This document shows positions 1 to 11,900 of a DNA stretch of 24,356 bases, one piece after another (positions within the stretch are counted from its first letter, which is position 1; every line of letters begins with the position of its first letter). A program made the position numbers and the translations under genes. The stretch is from assembly GCA_037178625.1 (NCBI GenBank), contig JAWZXG010000090.1, positions 1-24,356 of the forward strand. The letters are read 5' to 3'. This stretch comes from Skeletonema tropicum. Its lineage: Eukaryota; Bacillariophyta; Thalassiosirophyceae; Thalassiosirales; Thalassiosiraceae. The notes under the pieces are model-generated. The model made no database searches. It saw only the letters and a list, made by a program, of their open reading frames with translations, and was not told where the DNA came from.

Positions 1-2982
1 TGAGATATCTAGCACTGGGCATCGATATCCAGTGAGAGGATATCTAACACTGGGCATCGATGTCACCAGATATCTAGCACTGGGCATCAATAACCCCAGA
101 TATCCAGCACTGGGCATAGATATCCCCAGATATCTAGCTCTGGGCATCGATATCCAATGAGATATCTAGCACTGGGCATCGATATCACCATATATCTAGC
201 ACTGGGCATCGATATCCAGCACTGGGCATCGATATCCAGTGAGATATCTAGCTCTGGGCATCAATATACAATGAGATATCTAGCACTGGGCATCGATATC
301 ACCATATATCTAGCACTGGGCATCGATATCCATTGAGATATCTAGCACAGGGCATCGATATCCAGTGAGATATCTAGCACTGGGCATTGATATGCCCAGA
401 TATCCAGCACTGTGCATCGATATCCCCAGATAGCCAGCACTGGGCATCAATATCGCCAGATATCTAGCTCCTCTGGGCATCGATATCCAGTGAGATATCT
501 AGGACTGGACATCAATATCGCCTGATATCTAGCACTGGGCATCGATATCCTGTGAGATATCTAGCACTGGGCATCGATATCGCAAGATTTCTAGCACTGG
601 GCATCGGCATCAATATCCAGTGAGATATCTAGCACTGGGCATCGATATCCAGTGAGAGGATATCTAACACTGGGCATCGATGTCACCAGATATCTAGCAC
701 TGGGCATCAATAACCCCAGATATCCAGCACTGGGCATAGATATCCCCAGATATCTAGCTCTGGGCATCGATATCCAATGAGATATCTAGCACTGGGCATC
801 GATATCACCATATATCTAGCACTGGGCATCGATATCCAGCACTGGGCATCGATATCCAGTGAGATATCTAGCTCTGGGCATCAATATACAATGAGATATC
901 TAGCACTGGGCATCGATATCACCATATATCTAGCACTGGGCATCGATATCCATTGAGATATCTAGCACAGGGCATCGATATCCAGTGAGATATCTAGCAC
1001 TGGGCATTGATATGCCCAGATATCCAGCACTGTGCATCGATATCCCCAGATAGCCAGCACTGGGCATCAATATCGCCAGATATCTAGCTCTGGGCATCGA
1101 TATCCAGTGAGATATCTAGGACTGAACATCGATATCGCCTGATATCTAGCACTGGGCATCGATATCCTGTGAGATATCTAGCACTGGGCATCGATATCGC
1201 AAGATTTCTAGCACTGGGCATCGGCATCAATATCCAGTGAGATATCTAGCACTGGGCATCGATATCCAGTGAGAGGATATCTAACACTGGGCATCGATGT
1301 CACCAGATATCTAGCACAGGGCATCAATATCCCCAGATATCCAGCACTGGGCATAGATATCCCCAGATATCTAGCTCTGGGCATCGTTATCCATTGAGAT
1401 ATCTAGCACTGGGCATCGATATCACCATATATCTAGCACTGGGCATCGATATCCAGCACTGGGCATCGATATCCAGTGAGATATCTAGCTCTGGGCATCA
1501 ATATCCAATGAGATATCTAGCACTGGGCATCGATATCACCATATATCTAGCACTGGGCATCGATATCCATTGAGATATCTAGCACAGGGCATCGATATCC
1601 AGTGAGATATCTAGCTCTGGGCATTGATATGCCCAGATATCCAGCACTGTGCATCGATATCCCCAGATAGCCAGCACTGGGCATCAATATCGCCAGATAT
1701 CTAGCTCTGGGCATCGATATCCAGTGAGATATCTAGGACTGGACATCGATATCGCCTGATATCTAGCACTGGGCATCGATATCCTGTGAGATATCTAGCA
1801 CTGGGCATCGATATCGCAAGATTTCTAGCACTGGGCATCGATATCCAGTGAGATATCTAGCACTGGGCATCGATATCCAGTGAGAGGATATCTAACACTG
1901 GGCATCGATGTCACCAGATATCTAGCACTGGGCATCAATATCCCCAGATATCCAGCACTGGGCATAGAAATGCCCAGATATCTAGCTCTGGGCATCGATA
2001 TCCAATGAGATATCAATGAGATATCTAGCACTGGGCATCGATATCACCATATATCTAGCACAAGGCATCGATATCCAGTGAGATATCTAGCTCTGGGCAT
2101 CAATATCAAATGAGATATCTAGCACTGGGCATCAATATCACCATATATCTAGCACTAGGCATCGATATCCATTGAGATATCTAGCACAGGGCATCGATAT
2201 CCAGTGCTCTGGGCATCGATATCCAATGAGATATCTAGCACTGGGCTTCGATATCACCAGATATCTAGCACTGGGCATCAATATTCAGCACTGGGCATTG
2301 ATATCCAGTGAGATATCTAGCTCTGGGCATCAATATCCAATGAGATATCTAGCACTGGGCATCGATATCACCATATATCTAGCACTGGGCATCGATATCC
2401 ATTGAGATATCTAGCACTGGGCATCGATATCCAGTGAGATATCTAGCACTGGGCATTGATATGCCCAGATATCCAGCACTGTGCATCGATATCCCCAGAT
2501 AGCCAGCACTGGGCATCAATATCGCCAGATATCTAGCTCTGGGCATCGATATCCAGTGAGACATCTAGGACTGGACATCGATATCGCCTGATATCTAGCA
2601 CTGGGCATCGATATCCTGTGAGATATCTAGCACTGGGCATCGATATCGCAAGATTTCTAGCACTGGGCATCGGCATCAATATCCAGTGAGATATCTAGCA
2701 CTGGGCATCGATATCCAGTGAGAGGATATCTAACACTGGGCATCGATGTCACCAGATATCTAGCACTGGGCATCAATATCCCCAGATATCCAGCACTGGG
2801 CATAGATATCCCCAGATATCTAGCTCTGGGCATCGATATCCAATGAGATATCTAGCACTGGGCATCGATATCACCATATATCTAGCTCAAGGCATCGATA
2901 TCCAGTGAGATATCTAGCTCTGGGCATCAATATCCAATGAGATATCTAGCACTGGGCATCGATATCACCATATATCTAGCTC
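1..2982 (+). repeat. Satellite array, forward block A (30-32 bp monomers in ~620 bp HORs)
   Basis: Tandem monomers share the core TAGCACTGGGCATCGATATC. Two length classes alternate: about 30 bp (ending in ACC, CCC or GCC) and 32 bp (ending in CAGTG, CAATG or CATTG). About 20 variants recur in a fixed order. A marker variant containing AGTGAGAGGA starts at 31, 651, 1268, 1879 and 2717, giving HOR spacings of 620, 617, 611 and 838 bp; the 838 bp unit is an expanded HOR. One HOR sums to roughly 34+30+30+32+30+28+24+32+30+32+32+30+30+30+35+30+32+30+38+32 bp. Monomers contain the self-complementary words AGATATCT, ATCGAT and GATATC. Reading frames across the block are by-products of near-multiple-of-3 monomers and are not genes. 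The block may continue left of the window. Confidence 0.97.
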
Positions 2983-3706
2983 GATGCCTTTCAACTACAC
3001 CCAGCTCCAACCCAAGCTCGTGGAGGTGCCAGTGGCAACAATGACCTTACCAACTGTCAAGGTTCCGGTGTTTGATATCCAAGCAGTTCTTTCCAAGATG
3101 CTTTGTAATCCTTTGTTGATGCAAAAGACAAACTTTGCTGCAGATTATGATATATACTCTGGTACTAGTAGTGTGTCGGCCAAAGATGAAATTGCATACT
3201 ATGATGAAATACACACAGGACAGCATTGGAAACCAGCTGTTGACCATTACTGTGCTGGAAAGGACAACCTCTTTCCTTGTGGGCTGGTTGTGTTTTATGA
3301 CAAGTCGCACTCTGATCGTCATGGCAGTCTGTGCGTGTCACCGATCATGTTCACTCTAACCCTATTCAACAAGACAGCTCGATCAAAGAGTAAGTTTCTG
3401 GGACATCCTTGCATACATACCAAATTTGGATTATGGTACAACCAAGTCCTCTGATGGGTCCATTCAACAGGACACAACATCGGCACTGAAATGTCAAGAT
3501 GAACACAGCTGCTTATACACTGCTCTTCGTCAGCTACAAGAGGTCAATGATAGGGGGGGTATCCCAATGCAAGTCATGGGGAGAGATGTCAAACTGAAAG
3601 TTTGGATCCATGTTGTTGTTGGAGATATTGCTGGTAATAATAGTTTGCTGGGCACAAAAGGGTCTAGAGATGGCCAAGGCAGCAGAACTGATCATTGAAA
3701 GGCATC
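2983..3706. repeat. 12-bp inverted flanks bounding the transposase fragment
   Basis: The island begins with GATGCCTTTCAA (2983-2994) and ends with TTGAAAGGCATC (3695-3706), exact reverse complements. The same pair bounds copy 2 (14167-14178 and 14878-14889). In the parental copy only the gene-3' side (about 19279-19290) has the complete 12-mer; at the 5' side TTGAAAG is followed by native gene sequence rather than GCATC. One flank is therefore built from gene-derived TTGAAAG plus satellite-derived GCATC. It reads as a breakpoint at microhomology rather than a proven terminal inverted repeat. Confidence 0.85.
2984..3698 (+). pseudogene. Transposase gene fragment inside satellite, copy 1 (frameshifted)
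   Basis: A 0.7 kb non-satellite island, nearly identical to 14175-14888 and to the 3' part of 19287-20824. The ATG at 2984 is made at the satellite junction; in the parental copy the frame continues upstream (KTFNYTQ there, MPFNYTQ here). Visible motifs are YYDEIHTGQHW, FYDKSHSDRHG, QDEHSC and VVGDIAGNN, resembling a diatom transposase-like family that I tentatively relate to Plavaka/CACTA-type DDE transposases. An extra T in the run at about 3394-3397, absent from the other two copies, shifts the frame and gives a stop at 3454; the original frame resumes and ends at TGA 3696-3698. It lacks the N-terminus and the expected C-terminal part, so it cannot be a working gene as it stands. The family name is from memory and uncertain; that it is a duplicated fragment is clear. 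Confidence 0.85.
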
Positions 3707-6700
3707 AATACCGCAAGATATCTACCTCTGGGCATCGATATCCAGTGAGATATCTAGGACTGGACATAGATATCGCCTGATATCTAGCACTGGGCATCGA
3801 TATCCTGTGAGATATCTAGCACTGGGCATCGATATCGCAAGATTTCTAGCACTGGGCATCGGCATCAATATCCAGTGAGATATCTAGCACTGGGCATCGA
3901 TATCCAGTGAGAGGATATCTAACACTGGGCATCGATGTCACCAGATATCTAGCACTGGGCATCAATATCCCCAGATATCCAGCACTGGGCATAGATATCC
4001 CCAGATATCTAGCTCTGGGCATCGATATCCAATGAGATATCTAGCACTGGGCATCGATATCACCATATATCTAGCACTGGGCATCGATATCCAGCACTGG
4101 GCATCGATATCCAGTGAGATATCTAGCTCTGGGCATCAATATCCAATGAGATATCTAGCACTGGGCATCGATATCACCATATATCTAGCACTGGGCATCG
4201 ATATCCAGTGAGATATCTAGCACAGGGCATCGATATCCAGTGAGATATCTAGCACTGGGCATTGATATGCCCAGATATCCAGCACTGTGCATCGATATCC
4301 CCAGATAGCCAGCACTGGGCATCAATATTGCCAGATATCTAGCTCTGGGCATCGATATCCAGTGAGATATCTAGGACTGGAAATCGATATCGCCTGATAT
4401 CTAGCGCTGGGCATCGATATCCTGTGAGATATCTAGCTCTGGGCATCGATATCGCAAGATTTCTAGCACTAGGCATCGGCATCAATATCCAGTGAGATAT
4501 CTAGCACTGGGCATCGATATCCAGTGAGAGGATATCTAACACTGGGCATCGATGTCACCAGATATCTAGCACTGGGCATCAATATCCCCAGATATCCAGC
4601 ACTGGGCATAGATATCCCCAGATATCTAGCTCTGGGCATCGATATCCAATGAGATATCTAGCACTGGGCATCGATATCACCATATATCTAGCACTGGGCA
4701 TCGATATCCAGCACTGGGCATCGATATCCAGTGAGATATCTAGCTCTGGGCATCATTATCCAATGAGATATCTAGCACTGGGCATCGATATCACCATATA
4801 TCTAGCACTGGGCATCAATATCCATTGAGATATCTAGCACAGGGCATCGATATCCAGTGAGATATCTAGCACTGGGCATTGATATGCCCAGATATCCAGC
4901 ACTGTGCATCGATATCCCCAGATAGCCAGCACTGGGCATCAATATTGCCAGATATCTAGCTCTGGGCATCGATATCCAGTGAGATATCTAGGACTGGACA
5001 TCGATATCGCCTGATATCTAGCACTGGGCATTGATATCCTGTGAGATATCTAGCACTGGGCATCGATATCACAAGATTTCTAGCACTGGGCATCGGCATC
5101 AATATCCAGTGAGATATCTAGCACTGGGCATCGATATCCAGTGAGAGGATATCTAACACTGGGCATCGATGTCACCAGATATCTAGCACTGGGCATCAAT
5201 AACCCCAGATATCCAGCACTGGGCATAGATATCCCCAGATATCTAGCTCTGGGCATCGATATCCAATGAGATATCTAGCACTGGGCATCGATATCACATA
5301 TATCTAGCACTGGGCATCGATATCCAGCACTGGGCATCGATATCCAGTGAGATATCTAGCTCTGGGCATCAATATACAATGAGATATCTAGCACTGGGCA
5401 TCGATATCACCATATATCTAGCACTGGGCATCGATATCCATTGAGATATCTAGCACAGGGCATCGATATCCAGTGAGATATCTAGCACTGGGCATTGATA
5501 TGCCCAGATATCCAGCACTGTGCATCGATATCCCCAGATAGCCAGCACTGGGCATCAATATCGCCAGATATCTAGCTCTGGGCATCGATATCCAGTGAGA
5601 TATCTAGGACTGGACATCAATATCGCCTGATATCTAGCACTGGGCATCGATATCCTGTGAGATATCTAGCACTGGGCATCGATATCGCAAGATTTCTAGC
5701 ACTGGGGCATCGGCATCAATATCCAGTGATATCTAGCACTGGGCATCGATATCCAGTGAGAGGATATCTAACACTGGGCATCGATGTCACCAGATATCTA
5801 GCACTGGGCATCAATAACCCCAGATATCCAGCACTGGGCATAGATATCCCCAGATATCTAGCTCTGGGCATCGATATCCAATGAGATATCTAGCACTGGG
5901 CATCGATATCACCATATATCTAGCACTGGGCATCGATATCCAGCACTGGGCATCGATATCCAGTGAGATATCTAGCTCTGGGCATCAATATACAATGAGA
6001 TATCTAGCACTGGGCATCGATATCACCATATATCTAGCACTGGGCATCGATATCCATTGAGATATCTAGCACAGGGCATCGATATCCAGTGAGATATCTA
6101 GCACTGGGCATTGATATGCCCAGATATCCAGCACTGTGCATCGATATCCCCAGATAGCCAGCACTGGGCATCAATATCGCCAGATATCTAGCTCTGGGCA
6201 TCGATATCCAGTGAGATATCTAGGACTGAACATCGATATCGCCTGATATCTAGCACTGGGCATCGATATCCTGTGAGATATCTAGCACTGGGCATCGATA
6301 TCGCAAGATTTCTAGCACTGGGCATCGGCATCAATATCCAGTGAGATATCATCTAGCACTGGGCATCGATATCCAGTGAGAGGATATCTAACACTGGGCA
6401 TCGATGTCACCAGATATCTAGCACAGGGCATCAATATCCCCAGATATCCAGCACTGGGCATAGATATCCCCAGATATCTAGCTCTGGGCATCGTTATCCA
6501 TTGAGATATCTAGCACTGGGCATCGATATCACTATATATCTAGCACTGGGCATCGATATCCAGCACTGGGCATCGATATCCAGTGAGATATCTAGCTCTG
6601 GGCATCAATATCCAATGAGATATCTAGCACTGGGCATCGATATCACCATATATCTAGCACTGGGCATCGATATCCATTGAGATATCTAGCACAGGGCATC

Positions 6701-8906
6701 GATATCCAGTGAGATATCTAGCTCTGGGCATTGATATGCCCAGATATCCAGCACTGTGCATCGATATCCCCAGATAGCCAGCACTGGGCATCAATATCGC
6801 CAGATATCTAGCTCTGGGCATCGATATCCAGTGAGATATCTAGGACTGGACATCGATATCGCCTGATATCTAGCACTGGGCATCGATATCCTGTGAGATA
6901 TCTAGCACTGGGCATCGATATCGCAAGATTTCTAGCACTGGGCATCGATATCCAGTGAGATATCTAGCACTGGGCATCGATATCCAGTGAGAGGATATCT
7001 AACACTGGGCATCGATGTCACCAGATATCTAGCACTGGCATCAATATCCCCAGATATCCAGCACTTGGGCATAGAAATGCCCAGATATCTAGCTCTGGGC
7101 ATCGATATCCAATGAGATATCAATGAGATATCTAGCACTGGGCATCGATATCACCATATATCTAGCACAAGGCATCGATATCCAGTGAGATATCTAGCTC
7201 TGGGCATCAATATCAAATGAGATATCTAGCACTGGGCATCAATATCACCATATATCTAGCACTAGGCATCGATATCCATTGAGATATCTAGCACAGGGCA
7301 TCGATATCCAGTGCTCTGGGCATCGATATCCAATGAGATATCTAGCACTGGGCTTCGATATCACCAGATATCTAGCACTGGGCATCAATATTCAGCACTG
7401 GGCATTGATATCCAGTGAGATATCTAGCTCTGGGCATCAATATCCAATGAGATATCTAGCACTGGGCATCGATATCACCATATATCTAGCACTGGGCATC
7501 GATATCCATTGAGATATCTAGCACTGGGCATCGATATCCAGTGAGATATCTAGCACTGGGCATTGATATGCCCAGATATCCAGCACTGTGCATCGATATC
7601 CCCAGATAGCCAGCACTGGGCATCCAATATCGCCAGATATCTAGCTCTGGGCATCGATATCCAGTGAGACATCTAGGACTGGACATCGATATCGCCTGAT
7701 ATCTAGCACTGGGCATCGATATCCTGTGAGATATCTAGCACTGGGCATCGATATCGCCAAGATTTCTAGCACTGGGCATCGGCATCAATATCCAGTGAGA
7801 TATCTAGCACTGGGCATCGATATCCAGTGAGAGGATATCTAACACTGGGCATCGATGTCACCAGATATCTAGCACTGGGCATCAATATCCCCAGATATCC
7901 AGCACTGGGCATAGATATCCCCAGATATCTAGCTCTGGGCATCGATATCCAATGAGATATCTAGCACTGGGCATCGATATCACCATATATCTAGCACAAG
8001 GCATCGATATCCAGTGAGATATCTAGCTCTGGGCATCAATATCCAATGAGATATCTAGCACTGGGCATCGATATCACCATATATCTAGCTCTAGGCATCG
8101 ATATCCATTGAGATATCTAGCACAGGGCATCGATATCCAGTGCTCTGGGCATCGATATCCAATGAGATATCTAGCACTGGGCTTCGATATCACCAGATAT
8201 CTAGCACTATCTAGCTCTGGGCATCGATATCCAGTGAGATATCTAGGACTGGACATCGATATCGCCTGATATCTAGCACTGGGCATCGATATCCTGTGAG
8301 ATATCTAGCACTGGGCATCGATATCGCAAGATTTCTAGCACTGGGCATTGATATCCAGTGAGATATCTAGCACTGGGCATCTATATCCAGTGAGAGGATA
8401 TCTAACACTGGGCATCGATGTCACCAGATATCTAGCACTGGGCATCAATATCCCCAGATATCCAGCACTGGGCATAGATATCCCCAGATATCTAGCTCTG
8501 GGCATCGATATCCAATGAGATATCTAGCACTGGGCATCGATATCACCATATATATAGCACTGGGCATCGATATCCAGCACTGGGCATCGATATCCAGTGA
8601 GATATCTAGCTCTGGGCATCAATATCCAATGAGATATCTAGCACTGGGCATCGATATCACCATATATCTAGCACTGGGCATCGATATCCATTGAGATATC
8701 TAGCACAGGGCATCGATATCCAGTGAGATATCTAGCACTGGGCATTGATATGCCCAGATATCCAGCACTGTGCATCGATATCCCCAGATAGCCAGCACTG
8801 GGCATCAATATCGCCAGATATCTAGCTCTGGGCATCGATATCCAGTGAGATATCTAGGACTGGACATTCGATATGCCCTGATATCCTAGCACTGTGATAT
8901 CGATAT
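3699..8906 (+). repeat. Satellite array, forward block B up to the palindrome centre
   Basis: Same monomers and HOR order as block A. The AGTGAGAGGA marker falls at 3906, 4523, 5140, 5755, 6375, 6986, 7826 and 8389 (spacings 617, 617, 615, 620, 611, 840, 563). The stretch 5755-7826 repeats 651-2717 at an offset of about 5.10-5.11 kb, so the HORs are nested in a longer unit. Where a transposase fragment would be expected by that period (about 8093) there is only satellite. Non-conforming single-base indels become common after about 7,000, for example near 7038, 7065, 7624 and 7757. No gene is supported in this stretch. Confidence 0.97.
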
Positions 8907-8929
8907 CCCCAGATAGCTGGCATCTGGGG
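8907..8929. repeat. Centre of giant palindrome (8-bp stem, 7-nt loop)
   Basis: CCCCAGAT (8907-8914) faces ATCTGGGG (8922-8929) across the 7-base spacer AGCTGGC. Satellite orientation switches here: all monomers to the left read forward, all to the right read as reverse complement. The match continues outward on both sides with scattered mismatches, and both arms carry the same out-of-register HOR jump about 50 bp from the centre. A spacer this short would fold into a hairpin or cruciform readily, and is also what fold-back reads produce. Confidence 0.85.
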
Positions 8930-11900
8930 ATATCGATGCACAGTGCTGGATATCTGGGCATATCAATGTCCCAGTCCTAGATATCTCACTGGATATCGAT
9001 TGCCCAGAGCTAGATATCAATGGCGATATTGATGCCCAGTGCTGGCTATCTGGGGATATCGATGCCCAGTGCTGGATATCTGGCATATCAATGCCCAGTG
9101 CTAGATATCTCACTGGATATCGATGCCCTGTGCTAGATATCTCAATGGATATCGATGCCCAGTGCTAGATATATGGTGATATCGATGCCCAGTGCTAGAT
9201 ATCTCATTGGATATTGATGCCCAGAGCTAGATATCTCACTGGATATCGATGCCCAGTGCTGGATATCTGGGGATATTGATGCCCAGTGCTATATATATGG
9301 TGATATCGATGCCCAGTGCTAGATATCTCATTGGATATCGATGCCCAGAGCTAGATATCTGGGGATATCTCTATGCCCAGTGCTGGATATCTGGGGATAT
9401 TGATGCCCAGTGCTAGATATCTGGTGACATCGATGCCCAGTGTTAGATATCCTCTCACTGGATATAGATGCCCAGTGCTAGATATCTCACTGGAATATCA
9501 ATGCCCAGTGCTAGAAATCTTGCGATATCGATGCCCAGTGCTAGATATCTCACAGGATATCGATGCCCAGTGCTAGATATCAGGCGATATCGATGTCCAG
9601 TCCTAGATATCTCACTGGATATCGATGCCCAGAGCTAGATAGTGCTGGATATCTGGTGATATCGAAGCCCAGTGCTAGATATCTCATTGGATATCGATGC
9701 CCAGAGCACTGGATATCGATGCCCTGTGCTAGATATCTCAATGGATATCGATGCCTAGAGCTAGATATATGGTGATATCGATGCCCAGTGCTAGATATCT
9801 CATTGGATATTGATGCCCAGAGCTAGATATCTCACTGGATATCGATGCCTTGTGCTAGATATATGGTGATATCGATGCCCAGTGCTAGATATCTCATTGG
9901 ATATCGATGCCCAGAGCTAGATTATCTGGGGATATCTATGCCCAGTGCTGGATATCTGGGGATATTGATGCCCAGTGCTAGATATCTGGTGACATCGATG
10001 CCCAGTGTTAGATATCCTCTCACTGGATATCGATGCCCAGTGCTAGATATCTCACTGGATATTGATGCCGATGCCCAGTGCTAGAAATCTTGCGATATCG
10101 ATGCCCAGTGCTAGATATCTCACAGGATATCGATGCCCAGTGCTAGATATCAGGCGATATCGATGTCCAGTCCTAGATGTCTCACTGGATATCGATGCCC
10201 AGAGCTAGATATCTGGCGATATTGATGCCCAGTGCTGGCTATCTGGGGATATCGATGCACAGTGCTGGATATCTGGGCATATCAATGCCCCAGTGCTAGA
10301 TATCTCACTGGATATCGATGCCCAGTGCTAGATATCTCAATGGATATCGATGCCCAGTGCTAGATATATGGTGATATCGATGCCCAGTGCTAGATATCTC
10401 ATTGGATATTGATGCCCAGAGCTAGATATCTCACTGGATATCAATGCCCAGTGCTGAATATTGATGCCCAGTGCTAGATATCTGGTGATATCGAAGCCCA
10501 GTGCTAGATATCTCATTGGATATCGATGCCCAGAGCTAGATACTGGATATCGATGCCCTGTGCTAGATATCTCAATGGATATCGATGCCTAGTGCTAGAT
10601 ATATGGTGATATTGATGCCCAGTGCTAGATATCTCATTTGATATTGATGCCCAGAGCTAGATATCTCACTGGATATCGATGCCTTGTGCTAGATATATGG
10701 TGATATCGATGCCCAGTGCTAGATTATCTCATTGATATCTCATTGGATATCGATGCCCAGAGCTAGATATCTGGGCATTTCTATGCCCAGTGCTGGATAT
10801 CTGGGGATATTGATGCCCAGTGCTAGATATCTGGTGACATCGATGCCCAGTGTTAGATATCCTCTCACTGGATATCGATGCCCAGTGCTAGATATCTCAC
10901 TGGATATCGATGCCCAGTGCTAGAAATCTTGCGATATCGATGCCCAGTGCTAGATATCTCACAGGATATCGATGCCCAGTGCTAGATATCAGGCGATATC
11001 GATGTCCAGTCCTAGATATCTCACTGGATATCGATGCCCAGAGCTAGATATCTGGCGATATTGATGCCCAGTGCTGGCTATCTGGGGATATCGATGCACA
11101 GTGCTGGATATCTGGGCATATCAATGCCCAGAGCTAGATATCTCACTGGATATCGATGCCCTGTGCTAGATATCTCAATGGATATCGATGCCCAGTGCTA
11201 GATATATGGTGATATCGATGCCCAGTGCTAGATATCTCATTGGATATTGATGCCCAGAGCTAGATATCTCACTGGATATCGATGCCCAGTGCTCTGGATA
11301 TCGATGCCCAGTGCTAGATATATAGTGATATCGATGCCCAGTGCTAGATATCTCAATGGATAACGATGCCCAGAGCTAGATATCTGGGGATATCTATGCC
11401 CAGTGCTGGATATCTGGGGATATTGATGCCCTGTGCTAGATATCTGGTGACATCGATGCCCAGTGTTAGATATCCTCTCACTCTGGATATCGATGCCCAG
11501 TGCTAGATGATATCTCACTGGATATTGATGCCGATGCCCAGTGCTAGAAATCTTGCGATATCGATGCCCAGTGCTAGATATCTCACAGGATATCGATGCC
11601 CAGTGCTAGATATCAGGCGATATCGATGTTCAGTCCTAGATATCTCACTGGATATCGATGCCCAGAGCTAGATATCTGGCGATATTGATGCCCAGTGCTG
11701 GCTATCTGGGGATATCGATGCACAGTGCTGGATATCTGGGCATATCAATGCCCAGTGCTAAGATATCTCTCACTGGATATCGATGCCCTGTGCTAGATAT
11801 CTCAATGGATATCGATGCCCAGTGCTAGATATATGGTGATATCGATGCCCAGTGCTAGATATTCCATTGTATATTGATGCCCAGAGCTAGATATCTCACT

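Noticed and set aside
3388..3398. Splice donor GAGTAAGT inside the transposase fragment
   Set aside because: The bases encode the continuous KSKFWD stretch in copies 2 and 3, and the protein reads through with family-like sequence, so splicing here is not needed.
2983..3706. Calling the 12-bp inverted flanks true terminal inverted repeats of a mini-transposon
   Set aside because: No target-site duplication is visible, and one flank is a composite of gene and satellite bases, so a microhomology junction explains it more simply.
1..8906. CRISPR-like repeat array (about 30-bp repeats)
   Set aside because: There are no unique spacers; monomers are directly adjacent variants of one sequence in fixed order. 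The surroundings are eukaryotic and no cas-like gene is present.
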